Shown piece by piece: positions 33,717 to 42,090 of a stretch of DNA of 64,000 nt (positions within the stretch are counted from its first letter, which is position 1; each line of letters begins with the position of its first letter). A model generated the notes under the pieces. That model made no database searches and was not told the DNA's origin. It was given only the letters and a program-made list of their open reading frames with translations. The stretch is from the NCBI RefSeq assembly GCF_014647975.1, contig NZ_BMQF01000002.1, positions 620,001 to 684,000 on the forward strand, in the 5' to 3' direction. A program made the position numbers and the translations under genes. The DNA is from Streptomyces fumigatiscleroticus (lineage in GTDB: Bacteria > Actinomycetota > Actinomycetes > Streptomycetales > Streptomycetaceae).

Positions 33717-34583
33717 ATGACCACACCTTTGAAGGAAGCGGCCGGACGGTACGGCGTCTGGAACGTCGGCCTGCGCTCGGAGGATCCCACCCGGCGCGGC
33801 GAACTCGCCGAGACCGCCGCCGAGTTGGAGGAACTCGGCTACGGCGCGATCTGGCTGGGCGGCAACAGCAACGCCGGCCACGCGCGGCCGCTCATCGGGG
33901 CGACCTCGCGGATCGTTGTCGGCACCAGCATCCAGAGCATCTGGGAGCACACGGCGGACGACGCCGCGGCGGCCTTCGCCGAGCTGGACGCGGCCCACCC
34001 CGGCCGCTTCGCGCTCGGCCTCGGCGTCAGCCACGCCAAGATCGCCGACCAGTACCGCCGCCCCTACTCGGCTCTCGTCGCCTATCTGGACGCGCTGGAC
34101 GCCGCCGGGGTCCCCGCGGACCGCCGCGTCCTCGCCGCCCTCGGCCCGAAGACACTGGAGCTGGCCCGCGACCGGGCGGCCGGCGCGATCCCGTACCTGG
34201 TCACGCCCGAACACACCGCGCGGGCCCGCCAGATCCTGGGCGAGGGCCCGCTGCTGGCCCCCGAGCTGAAGGTCGTCCTGGAGCCGGACCCGGCCCGCGC
34301 CCGCTCGCTGGCCCGCGACTATCTGGCCATGTACCTGGCCCTGCCGAACTACACCAACAACTTCCTGCGCCTGGGCTTCGCCGAGGAGGACCTCACCGAC
34401 GGCGGCAGCGACCGCCTGATCGACGCGGTGTTCGCCTGGGGCGAGGAGGACCGCATCAAGGACCGCATCGACGCCTTCCACACGGCGGGCGCGGACCATG
34501 TGGCCCTCCAGGTGGTGGACGGCGGCGACCGTGACTCCCTGCCGCGGGAGGCCTGGCGCCGGCTGGCATCCATCCTGGCGTGA
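33717..34583 (+). CDS. F420-dependent LLM-class oxidoreductase
   Basis: The product is 288 aa from ATG 33717, with GGAGGG ten bases upstream. It is shorter than the FMN-type enzyme at 6164 and has the actinobacterial F420 pattern: GAIWLGGNSNAGHARPLIGAT in pieces, TSIQSIWEH, GRFALGLGVSHAKIADQY, and VTPEHTARAR. Enzymes of this group use coenzyme F420 for hydride transfer to varied substrates. The substrate is unknown. Confidence 0.85.
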   Translation: MTTPLKEAAGRYGVWNVGLRSEDPTRRGELAETAAELEELGYGAIWLGGNSNAGHARPLIGATSRIVVGTSIQSIWEHTADDAAAAFAELDAAHPGRFALGLGVSHAKIADQYRRPYSALVAYLDALDAAGVPADRRVLAALGPKTLELARDRAAGAIPYLVTPEHTARARQILGEGPLLAPELKVVLEPDPARARSLARDYLAMYLALPNYTNNFLRLGFAEEDLTDGGSDRLIDAVFAWGEEDRIKDRIDAFHTAGADHVALQVVDGGDRDSLPREAWRRLASILA

Positions 34584-34597
34584 GGTGAGGGACGCAA

Positions 34598-34644
34598 GGG
34601 GCGCGGGGAACCGCGCGACCAGCCGCATACGGCCCGCAGCCGCC
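34598..34644. repeat. Dispersed repeat, copy B (inverted relative to copy A)
   Basis: It runs from GGGCGCGGGGAACC to CCCGCAGCCGCC. This is the reverse complement of 30013-30058 with small differences in the middle. It lies between two convergent stop codons (34583 and 34673), where it can also fold as part of a terminator. Confidence 0.75.
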
Positions 34645-34672
34645 GCCGGACCGCGGCTCCCCGCCCCAGCTC

Positions 34673-35530
34673 TCAGGCGTCCTTGAACTCCTGCCGCTGC
34701 CGCCCGAGCCCCTCGATCTCCAGCTCGACGACATCCCCCGCACGGAGGAACGGCTTCGGCTCCGGCCGCCCCAGCGCCACCCCCGCCGGCGTCCCGGTGT
34801 TGATGACGTCACCCGGATAGAGCGTCATGAAGTGACTGACATACCGCACGACCTCCCCCACCGGGAAGATCTGCTCGGCGGTCGTGCCGTCCTGCTTCAG
34901 CTCCCCGTTGACCCACAGCCGCAGCGGCAGGTCCTGCGGGTCCGGCACCTCGTCGGCGGTCACCAGCCAGGGCCCCAGCGGGTTGAACGTCTCGCAGTTC
35001 TTGCCCTTGTCCCAGGTGCCGCCGCGCTCGATCTGGAACTCCCGCTCGGAGACGTCGTGCGCCACCGCGTATCCGGCGACGTGCGCGAGCCCCTCCTCGG
35101 CCGACTCCAGATAGCGGGCCGTACGCCCCACGACCACCGCCAGCTCGACCTCCCAGTCGGTCTTGGTGGACCCGCGGGGCACGAGCACGGTGTCGTTCGG
35201 GCCGACCACCGTGTCCGCCGCCTTGAAGAAGATCACCGGCTCGGCCGGGGGCTCGGCGCCGGTCTCGCGGGCGTGGTCGTGGTAGTTCAGCCCGATACAC
35301 ACGATCTTGCCGATCCGGGCCAGCGGCGGCCCGATCCGCAGGCCCTGCGCGTCCAGCGCGGGCAGTTCCCCGGCGTCGGCCGCGGCGCGGATCCGCCCGA
35401 GCGCCGCCTCGTCGGCGAGCAGCGCCCCGTCGATGTCGGTGACGAGGCCCGACAGGTCACGCAGGGTTCCCCCGGCATCGAGCAGTGCGGGCCGCTCCGC
35501 CCCCGCCGTACCGACTCGCAGCAGCTTCAT
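34673..35530 (-). CDS. Fumarylacetoacetate hydrolase family protein
   Basis: The product is 285 aa from ATG 35530. The FAH C-terminal domain covers most of it: IGKIVCIGLNYHDHARE, VIFFKAADTVVGPND, the metal ligands in STKTDWEVELAVVVG, AHDVSERE, KNCETFNPLGPW and PGDVINTGTPAGV. Members act as acylpyruvase, 2-keto-3-deoxy-sugar lyase/hydrolase or decarboxylase with Mg2+. The exact substrate cannot be predicted. It is convergent with the F420 enzyme. Confidence 0.9.
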   Translation of the reverse strand: MKLLRVGTAGAERPALLDAGGTLRDLSGLVTDIDGALLADEAALGRIRAAADAGELPALDAQGLRIGPPLARIGKIVCIGLNYHDHARETGAEPPAEPVIFFKAADTVVGPNDTVLVPRGSTKTDWEVELAVVVGRTARYLESAEEGLAHVAGYAVAHDVSEREFQIERGGTWDKGKNCETFNPLGPWLVTADEVPDPQDLPLRLWVNGELKQDGTTAEQIFPVGEVVRYVSHFMTLYPGDVINTGTPAGVALGRPEPKPFLRAGDVVELEIEGLGRQRQEFKDA

Positions 35531-35679
35531 GAGCACAGTCTCCCTCGGTCGTGGCTGCCCGCCCGATGGGTACGCCCGGATGCGGCGGGCGCAGCCATCG
35601 GAGGACTGGTCGATCCTCCAAGTTCGCGGTCCGGTCCGCAATACCCGTTCACGTACTGGACCGCGACCAGGTGGCCCAC

Positions 35680-35760
35680 CAGACCGCCGGCAGACCGCCG
35701 GCAGACCGCCGGCCAGTCCGCCGACCAGTCCGCCGACCAGGTGGCCGACCAGGTGGCCGG
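35680..35760. repeat. 11/12-bp tandem repeats abutting the yidC-type stop codon
   Basis: Three cagaccgccgg units (11 bp) are followed by two ccagtccgccga and two ccaggtggccgR units (12 bp). They end exactly where the stop codon of the insertase (35761) begins. Confidence 0.88.
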
Positions 35761-36474
35761 CTAGCGGTAGAGCACCGCCCGCTCCACCGCGCTCCACGTC
35801 GTACTGGTCACCACGTACAGCGCGGCGGCGAGCGGCACCACCGCCACGGTGAACAGCGTGGCGTAGGACATGAGCGGCATCACCTTGCCCACCGCCGCCA
35901 GTCCGGGCACCTGCTCGCCGTCGCCGGCCGGCACCACGGGCCGAGTGGCCGCCATCCGCTTCGTACGCCGGTAGTTGAAGGTGGCGACGACGGTGACGAC
36001 CGCGAACAGCACCAGATAGACCAGCCCGGCACCGCCGAAGGGCCCGCCCGCGTCCAGCGCGTCGGTCCACCGGTCGCCGAGGGGCGCGGCGAACAGCTGG
36101 TGGCCGAGCAGCTCGTTGGCCCGGCCGCCGATCGAGGAGTTGGAGAAGAGGTGGAACAGCAGGAAGAACGCGGGCAGCTGGACCAGGCTGGGCAGACAGC
36201 CGGAGAGCGGCGACACCTTCTCCTCGGCATGCAGTTCCAGCACGGCCTTCTGAAGCTTCTCGGGGTTCTTCGCGTGCTTCCTGCGCAGCTCGGCGATGCG
36301 CGGCTGGAGCGCGGCACGGGCCTTCTGCCCGCGCGCGGCGGCCCGCGACAGCGGGTGCACGAGCAGCCGTACCAGCGCGGTGAACGCGACGATCGCGGCG
36401 GCGGCCGAGCCGGCGCCGAACAGCGGCTGGAGCAGGTCGGCGAACCGCTCGACCAGGGTGGCGAAAACGGACAT
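35761..36474 (-). CDS. YidC/Oxa1-family membrane protein insertase (paralogue)
   Basis: The product is 237 aa from ATG 36474. The conserved five-helix core is present. The insertase arginine lies in TALVRLLVHPLSRAA, the cytosolic coiled-coil loop follows (RRKHAKNPEKLQKAVLELH in pieces), then the GCLPSLVQLPAFFLLFHL helix and YATLFTVAVVPLA. It is short, has no large N-terminal domain, and is a second YidC in Streptomyces beside the main copy near the origin. It is followed by a DUF6412 gene on the same strand side. Confidence 0.9.
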   Translation of the reverse strand: MSVFATLVERFADLLQPLFGAGSAAAAIVAFTALVRLLVHPLSRAAARGQKARAALQPRIAELRRKHAKNPEKLQKAVLELHAEEKVSPLSGCLPSLVQLPAFFLLFHLFSNSSIGGRANELLGHQLFAAPLGDRWTDALDAGGPFGGAGLVYLVLFAVVTVVATFNYRRTKRMAATRPVVPAGDGEQVPGLAAVGKVMPLMSYATLFTVAVVPLAAALYVVTSTTWSAVERAVLYR

Positions 36475-36584
36475 GGGTGAGCCCTCCGGGGGTCTCGTCG
36501 TGCCGGGGTGATGAGGGTGTGCGGCATGACGACCCGCGCGGGGTCACGCTGGGAACTCCGGAAACGCTCCGGAGATGTGGTGCC

Positions 36585-36905
36585 CTACGCGGCGGTCGCC
36601 GGAAGGGCCCGTCCGGGCGCCCGGGGCCTGGTGCGGCCCTTGGCGTCGGGATCCCGCTGGGGCAGGAAGGCGGTACGGCGGGCACGGTCCCGGATGGCCG
36701 TACGCACCCGGGTGGGCGGTACGGCGGGCGCGCAGCGCGCGGCGACGAGGGCGCAGGCGGCGAGCGCGGAGCCGGCCGCGGCGGTCGCGGCGAGCGCGAC
36801 GGTGGCCGAGAGGCTGCCGGCGTCCAGCAGCGCGAGCTGGAGCAGCACGAGCAGCGGGAGAAGCAGCACGGCGACGGGACGCGGTGCGGTCCGGCGTCGG
36901 ATCAT
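36585..36905 (-). CDS. DUF6412 small membrane protein
   Basis: The product is 106 aa from ATG 36905, with GGAGGAG upstream. Two hydrophobic helices (about 10-30 and 32-58) are followed by a basic, arginine-rich C-terminus with AFLPQRDPDAKGR. DUF6412 proteins are commonly encoded next to this YidC paralogue in Streptomyces, which suggests a linked role in membrane insertion. No function is known. Confidence 0.8.
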   Translation of the reverse strand: MIRRRTAPRPVAVLLLPLLVLLQLALLDAGSLSATVALAATAAAGSALAACALVAARCAPAVPPTRVRTAIRDRARRTAFLPQRDPDAKGRTRPRAPGRALPATAA

Positions 36906-36967
36906 CGGCGGCTCCTCCTCTCGCACTGATGCTCCACCTGTCTGATGGACGATTATGCAGGATCCGC

Positions 36968-37504
36968 TCAGGCCGCCGGTTCGGTCTCGATGTGGACCGG
37001 CTGGAGCAGCCGCTTGGGCTTCAGCAGCGCCCGGCTGACCGGATCCGCCGGGTCGGGATCGAGTCCGGGTCCCGGCACCATTTCCACGTCCGGGAGGGGT
37101 ACGGCGGTTCCGCAGGCGGGGCATTCGCCGTACGGGCCCAGCTCGGTGCCGCAGTCGGCGTGCCGGAAGTAGCGCAAGGGGTCGGAGTCGAAGTGCTCGC
37201 GGCCCCACTGGCCGAGCGCCCGCAGCGCCGGCCAGAGCGCGGCCCCGCGGTCCGTCACGACGTACTCGTCCCGGGGCGGCGACTGCTGGTAGCGGCGTTT
37301 GGCCAGCAGTCCGTGCTCGGTGAGCGTCTGGAGGCGGCTCGCCAGCACGGCGCGCGGGATGCCGAGGTGGACGAGGAAGTCGTTGTAGCGCCGGACGCCG
37401 TAGAGCGCGTCCCGCATCACGAGCAGCGTCCAGCGTTCGCCGACGATTTCCAGTGCCCGTGCGATCGAGCACTCCTGCCGCGCGTAGTCCTTGCCCAGTG
37501 CCAT
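36968..37504 (-). CDS. HxlR-family transcriptional regulator
   Basis: The product is 178 aa from ATG 37504. An HxlR winged helix fills the first 110 residues: CSIARALEIVGERWTLLVMRDAL in pieces, RRYNDFLVHLGIPRAVLASRL, YQQSPPRDEYVVTDRG. The N-terminal Cys (QECSIARA) is often redox- or aldehyde-sensitive in this family. A zinc-ribbon-like tail follows (HADCGTELGPYGECPACG), unusual but seen in actinobacterial members. It is divergent from an MFS exporter with paired operator-like sites between them. Confidence 0.9.
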   Translation of the reverse strand: MALGKDYARQECSIARALEIVGERWTLLVMRDALYGVRRYNDFLVHLGIPRAVLASRLQTLTEHGLLAKRRYQQSPPRDEYVVTDRGAALWPALRALGQWGREHFDSDPLRYFRHADCGTELGPYGECPACGTAVPLPDVEMVPGPGLDPDPADPVSRALLKPKRLLQPVHIETEPAA

Positions 37505-37535
37505 GCCGTCCACTGTAGCCACTTTCCGGACTGTT

Positions 37536-37552
37536 GGTTCAATGACCGAACC
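37536..37552. promoter_or_regulatory. HxlR operator-like site 1
   Basis: GGTTC-n7-GAACC inverted repeat with central AATGACC. A copy differing by one base lies 48 bp away at 37584. It is 32 bp upstream of the HxlR start. Confidence 0.75.
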
Positions 37553-37583
37553 TACAGTGCTACGGTGACGACCGAGGCCTAAA

Positions 37584-37600
37584 GGTTCATTGACCGAACC
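37584..37600. promoter_or_regulatory. HxlR operator-like site 2
   Basis: This is the same 17-bp element with central ATTGACC, 74 bp before the MFS start. Two sites between divergent regulator and exporter genes suggest joint repression, relieved by a substrate of the exporter. Confidence 0.75.
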
Positions 37601-37673
37601 AATGCCGCTCGACGCGACACGCCACAGTCCCGGCAGAAGGACTGAGGACAAGGACTAGGACAAGGACAAGGCC

Positions 37674-39077
37674 ATGACCGACACCGGCACCGGCACCGGC
37701 ACCACCGCCACCGCCACCGCCGTACAGCACCAGGCGCCCCGCCGCGACTCGCCCCCGCGCCCCGGTGCCACCCTCGCCCTGACCAGCGCGGGCACCGCCG
37801 TGGCCCTGATGACCTACACCGCGCCGATGGTCACGCTCCCCGGCACCGCCGCCGACCTGCACACCCCGCTCTCCGCCCAGGCCTGGCTGCTGAACGGCAC
37901 CCCGCTCGGCCTGGCCGCCCTGCTCCTGGTCGCCGGCACCCTCGCCGACGACTACGGCCGCCGCCGGATCTTCGTCTCCGGCACGCTCGCCCTCGGCATC
38001 ACCACCGTGCTCGGCGCCTTCGCCACCACGACCTGGCTGTTCACCCTGGCCCGTATCGCCCAGGGCGCGGCCAGCGCGGCCCTGCTCGCCAGCAGCCTCG
38101 GCCTGATCGTGCACGCCTACCCCACCCAGCGCGGCCGGCTGCACGCGACCGGCGTCTGGGGCGCCTTCGTCAGCGGCGGCATCGCGGTGGGCCCGCTGCT
38201 CGCCGGGGCGCTGCCCACCTGGCGGGTGTCGTACGTCCTCCTGGGCGTCGCCACGCTGGCCGTGGCGGGGCTGGGCACCCGCGCCCTGTCGGAGTCGCGC
38301 TCCCCGCGCACCGGACGGCCGGATCTCCCCGGCGCGGTGACGTTCGGCCTGGCCCTGGTGGCGCTGGTGGCCGCGCTCACCCTGGGCCGGGACGGCTGGC
38401 TGCGCGCCCCGGTGGGCCTCCTGCTGCTGGCGTCCGTGCTGCTCTTCGCCGTCTTCGCCCTGGTGGAGCGCCGTACGGCGGCACCGATGATCGACCTGTC
38501 GCTGCTGCGCCGCCCGCTCTTCCTGGCCTCCTCGACCGGCGGACTCTTCACGGGCCTGGCGGTGATCGGCCTGTTCAGCTTCCTGCCGGCGCTGTTGCAG
38601 CAGGCCTTGGGCCTGTCGGCGATGAACACGGCGTGGCTCTTCCTCCTCTGGTCCGGCCTGTCCTTCGCCGTGGCCCTGTCGGCCCGCCATCTCGCGGGCC
38701 GCGTCGCACCCCGCCACCAACTGGCCCTGGGCTTCGCCCTGCACGCGGCCGGTGTCCTGGCCATGCTGGGCGCGGTCGGCGCGGGTTCCTGGCCCCGGCT
38801 GCTGCCCGGCCTGGTGGCGGCCGGCGTGGGCAGCGGCCTGCTGAACGCCGCGCTGCCGCTGCTCGCGGTGGAGTCGGTGCCGGCCGGGCGGGCCGCGATG
38901 GGCTCGGGCGCCCAGCAGACCTTCCGCTACGTCGGCTCCTGCGCGGGGGTGGCCCTGACGATCGCCGTCACGACGTCGGCGGGCAGCCTGGCGCGGGGCG
39001 CGGACGTCGCGCTGACCGTCTCGGCGGTGCTGTCGCTGGTGGCGGCGGCGGGGGTGGCCGTACTGCGGGAGAGGTGA
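37674..39077 (+). CDS. MFS drug/metabolite exporter
   Basis: The product is 467 aa. About 14 membrane helices follow a Thr/Gly-rich cytosolic N-terminus of 35 residues. The MFS loop motif A is GTLADDYGRRRIF, and motif C-like GAFVSGGIAVGPLLAG is typical of proton-driven antiporters. Divergent HxlR control suggests induction by a toxic compound. Its last codons belong to a 20-bp sequence repeated after the stop. Confidence 0.88.
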   Translation: MTDTGTGTGTTATATAVQHQAPRRDSPPRPGATLALTSAGTAVALMTYTAPMVTLPGTAADLHTPLSAQAWLLNGTPLGLAALLLVAGTLADDYGRRRIFVSGTLALGITTVLGAFATTTWLFTLARIAQGAASAALLASSLGLIVHAYPTQRGRLHATGVWGAFVSGGIAVGPLLAGALPTWRVSYVLLGVATLAVAGLGTRALSESRSPRTGRPDLPGAVTFGLALVALVAALTLGRDGWLRAPVGLLLLASVLLFAVFALVERRTAAPMIDLSLLRRPLFLASSTGGLFTGLAVIGLFSFLPALLQQALGLSAMNTAWLFLLWSGLSFAVALSARHLAGRVAPRHQLALGFALHAAGVLAMLGAVGAGSWPRLLPGLVAAGVGSGLLNAALPLLAVESVPAGRAAMGSGAQQTFRYVGSCAGVALTIAVTTSAGSLARGADVALTVSAVLSLVAAAGVAVLRER

Positions 39078-39114
39078 GCGGGTGCCCGCTCCTCCTGCGG
39101 GAGAGGTGAGCGGG
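39063..39114. repeat. 20-bp direct repeat across and behind the MFS stop codon
   Basis: ctgcgggagaggtgagcggg occurs at 39063-39082, where it contains the TGA stop, and perfectly again at 39095-39114. The tandem unit is 32 bp. Confidence 0.85.
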
Positions 39115-39318
39115 GGTGTCCGCTGCGTGGGGCCCACCGCCGTGGGCGCGGCTTTCTCCAGGGGTTTGAGGAAGGGCCGGCGAATGCGGGGAAATACCGT
39201 TGCCGGACCTCTCGACAACCCCACCGGCCACACCCGATGCTGCGTGATGACATGAGCGCGACACCCCCGCTGCCGGTCCCGGCCGACCGGACCGGCAGCC
39301 GAGCCGGGCGGAGAAGCC

Positions 39319-40794
39319 ATGATCCGACGCAGAGCCCTGCTGGCCGCGGCAGGCGGTACGTTCCTCGGCACCACCCTGGCCACCGGCACCGCGCACGCGG
39401 ACGCCACGATCGCCGTGAACCCGGGCACGACGTACGGCACATGGGAGGGCTGGGGCACCTCCCTCGCCTGGTGGGCGAATGTCTTCGGCGCCCGGGACGA
39501 CTTCGCCGACATCTTCTTCACCACCAAGTCGGTGTCGTACAACGGCAGGACGCTGCCCGGCCTCGGCCTCACCATCGCCCGCTACAACCTGGGCGCGTGC
39601 AGCTGGAACAGCGTGAACGGCGAGACGATGGCGGCCTCGCCCAACATCCCCGGCTACAAGCAGATCGAGGGCTACTGGCAGGACTGGACGAACGAGGACC
39701 CCGCCTCCGCGGCCTGGAAGTGGACGGCGGACGCGGCCCAGCGCGCGATGCTGGTGAAAGCCGCACAGCGCGGCGCGACCACGGAGCTCTTCGCCAACTC
39801 CCCCATGTGGTGGATGTGCCTCAACCACAATCCCTCGGGCGCCTCGGACGGCGGCAACAACCTCCAGTCCTGGAACTACCGCCAGCACGCCTCCCACCTG
39901 GCCGCGGTCGCCCTGCGCGCCACGTCCGACTGGGGCGTGCGCTTCGCCTCGGTCGACCCCTTCAACGAGCCCAGCTCCAGCTGGTGGACGGCGACCGGCA
40001 CCCAGGAGGGCTGCCACATGGACGCGTCGGTCCAGGCGGCCGTACTTCCGTATCTCCGCAGTGAGCTGGACAGACGCGGCCTGACCGGCACCCGGATAGC
40101 GGCGTCCGACGAGACGAGCTACGACCTGGCCCGCACGACCTGGAACTCCTGGAGCGCCTCGACGAAGGCCCTGGTCAACCGCGTGAACGTCCATGGCTAC
40201 CAGGGCTCGGGCGGCCGCCGCGACCTCCTCTACACGGACGTGGTGACCACGGCGGGCAAGGCCCTGTGGAACTCGGAGACCGGCGACAGCGACGGCACCG
40301 GCCTCACCATGGCGGGCAACCTCTGCTACGACTTCCGCTGGCTGCACCCCACGGCCTGGGTCTACTGGCAGGTGATGGACCCGTCGTCGGGCTGGGCGAT
40401 GATCGCCTACGACCCGAACACCCTCCAGCCCGGCGCCGTGCAGACCAAGTACTACGTGATGGCCCAGTTCAGCCGCCATATCCGCCCCGGCATGACGATC
40501 CTGGACACGGGCGTGAGCTACGCGGCGGCAGCACTGGACCGGACGGCCCGCCGCCTGGTCATAGTCGCGGTCAACACCTCCGCATCCGCCCAGACCCTGA
40601 CCTTCGACCTCTCCCGCTTCACGACGGTGACCGGCGGCACGGGCGGCCTGGTCCCCCGCTGGAACACGGTGACGACCGGCGGCGGCGACCTCTACACGGC
40701 CCGCTCGGACACGTACCTCTCGGGCAAGTCGGTGAGCGTCCCGTTCGCGGCGAAGGCGGTGCAGACGCTCCAGATCGACGGCGTGACGATCTGA
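39319..40794 (+). CDS. GH30 family glycoside hydrolase (endo-beta-1,6-galactanase-like), secreted
   Basis: The product is 491 aa. The Tat-type signal (MIRRRALLAAAGG, cleavage after AHA) is followed by a TIM barrel and a C-terminal beta domain. GH30 landmarks are TWEGWGTSLAWWA at the start, the acid/base Glu in VDPFNEPSSSWW, and the nucleophile Glu in LWNSETGDSDG. Subfamily features fit endo-beta-1,6-galactanases, which act on arabinogalactan side chains of plants. It is probably an extracellular plant-polymer enzyme. No CBM is present. Confidence 0.88.
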   Translation: MIRRRALLAAAGGTFLGTTLATGTAHADATIAVNPGTTYGTWEGWGTSLAWWANVFGARDDFADIFFTTKSVSYNGRTLPGLGLTIARYNLGACSWNSVNGETMAASPNIPGYKQIEGYWQDWTNEDPASAAWKWTADAAQRAMLVKAAQRGATTELFANSPMWWMCLNHNPSGASDGGNNLQSWNYRQHASHLAAVALRATSDWGVRFASVDPFNEPSSSWWTATGTQEGCHMDASVQAAVLPYLRSELDRRGLTGTRIAASDETSYDLARTTWNSWSASTKALVNRVNVHGYQGSGGRRDLLYTDVVTTAGKALWNSETGDSDGTGLTMAGNLCYDFRWLHPTAWVYWQVMDPSSGWAMIAYDPNTLQPGAVQTKYYVMAQFSRHIRPGMTILDTGVSYAAAALDRTARRLVIVAVNTSASAQTLTFDLSRFTTVTGGTGGLVPRWNTVTTGGGDLYTARSDTYLSGKSVSVPFAAKAVQTLQIDGVTI

Positions 40795-40817
40795 ACGAAC
40801 CGAAGGGTTCTCCTGAT

Positions 40818-40901
40818 CCTGATCCGGGTCCTGAGCCGGGTCCTGATCCGGGACCTGATCCGGGACCTGATCCGGGACCTGATCCGGGACCTGATCCGGG
40901 T
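40818..40901. repeat. 12-bp tandem repeat just behind the GH30 stop codon
   Basis: Seven in-register units of cctgatccggga, with two cctgatccgggt and one cctgagccgggt variants, begin 24 bp after the stop. Confidence 0.9.
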
Positions 40902-40984
40902 CCGAACGGACTGATCGCCGGGGCAGCGGCACAGGTACCGGCGGCGGTGTTGGGGATGCCCTAGCCTGCGCATATCTCACCTTT

Positions 40985-41008
40985 GACACCGGTCGGCAGT
41001 ACGGTGTC
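40985..41008. promoter_or_regulatory. Inverted repeat directly before the SEC-C gene
   Basis: GACACCG (40985-40991) and CGGTGTC (41002-41008) are perfect 7-bp arms. The site ends four bases before the ATG and is a possible operator or translation-blocking hairpin. Confidence 0.4.
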
Positions 41009-41012
41009 CAGC

Positions 41013-42038
41013 ATGCGCCCCGACACGCCTGCCGAGAACGTCGATCACACCGCCGAGGCGGCGCGCCTGGAGCGGACCGCCGGCCTGTATCCCGAGGACG
41101 CCGAGGCCCTGCTGTTGCAGGCCGCGGCCCACCTGGAACTGGCCGGCGACCGCCCCGCCGCCACCGCGCTCTACGACCGCCTGCTGTCCTCGGAAAGCTC
41201 CCTGGACAACCCCTCCCTGGTCCGTGCCCTGAAGGCGTCGAACCTCTGGGAGTACGGCCACGAGGCGGAGGCCCGCGCGATCATCGACGGGATCCGTACG
41301 GCTTCCCCCCGCGACCCCGCCGCCTGGGTGATCGCGGCGGAGGCCCTGGAGTCGCACGACGAGCTGGAGGCGGCGCACGAGACGTTCACGGAGGGCGCCC
41401 GCCTGCTCCTGACGGACGTACCGGAGCCCCCGTACTCGACCCACCCCCTCCTCTTCGGCCGCCACCGCGTACGCCGCATGCTGGGCGTGTCCCACGACGA
41501 CTGGGACACCCTGGCCGACGCCCTGCACACCTCGGCCATCACCCTGGACGAACTCCACGACCCCAAGCGCGTCTGGGCCCTGGGCTCCGACAACCCGGCG
41601 GAGCTGAAGGCCGAGATCGTCCGCCTCCGCGCGGAACTCGGCACCTACCGCGAGGCCCTCTCCCGCCCGTTCCCGGTGGCGGTCCTGCACTGGCCGGCGG
41701 ACGAACTGGCGGAACTGCTGGAGGCCTATCCGTCCCTGTCCGCGGAGTACTCCTCCCATGAGCAGCACCTGGCGACGATAGAGGCCTCGCTCCGCGAACT
41801 GGCATCCTCCGGCACCCCCAACCTCGGCATCGTCTCCGGCACGGTCCCCTCCTACGAGGCCTTCGCCGCCTCGGAGGGCTCCTCCCCGGCGGACCCCACG
41901 CTGCTGCCGCAGTACGCGACGACACTGGCGGCGCGGGGAAGGGCGGTGGCCTGGCCGCCGCAGAAGGGGGCGGTCTGCTGGTGCGGGTCGGGCAACCCGT
42001 ACGAGACCTGCCACGGAACGCCCGCGCCCCTCGACTGA
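41013..42038 (+). CDS. TPR-like protein with C-terminal SEC-C zinc motif
   Basis: The product is about 341 aa from ATG 41013. Helical repeats occupy residues 15-150 (AEAARLERTAGLYPEDAEA and on), then a mixed region. The C-terminus VCWCGSGNPYETCHG is the zinc-binding SEC-C motif first known from the SecA tail, which contacts SecB or ribosomes. The protein is probably a cytosolic adaptor. No partner is encoded next to it. Confidence 0.85.
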   Translation: MRPDTPAENVDHTAEAARLERTAGLYPEDAEALLLQAAAHLELAGDRPAATALYDRLLSSESSLDNPSLVRALKASNLWEYGHEAEARAIIDGIRTASPRDPAAWVIAAEALESHDELEAAHETFTEGARLLLTDVPEPPYSTHPLLFGRHRVRRMLGVSHDDWDTLADALHTSAITLDELHDPKRVWALGSDNPAELKAEIVRLRAELGTYREALSRPFPVAVLHWPADELAELLEAYPSLSAEYSSHEQHLATIEASLRELASSGTPNLGIVSGTVPSYEAFAASEGSSPADPTLLPQYATTLAARGRAVAWPPQKGAVCWCGSGNPYETCHGTPAPLD

Positions 42039-42090
42039 CCGCGCGGCCGGCTGAGCGGCCCGGCGCCGGTGCCCGTTCCGTCAGCCGTCG

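Noticed and set aside
35551..36480. 309-codon plus-strand frame opposite the YidC-type gene
   Set aside because: It is antisense to a clear insertase gene and has no recognisable domain or ribosome site.
40818..40901. Proline-rich Asp-Pro-Gly-Pro repeat as a C-terminal extension of the GH30 enzyme
   Set aside because: The repeat is behind the stop codon and the open frame through it is not the GH30 frame.
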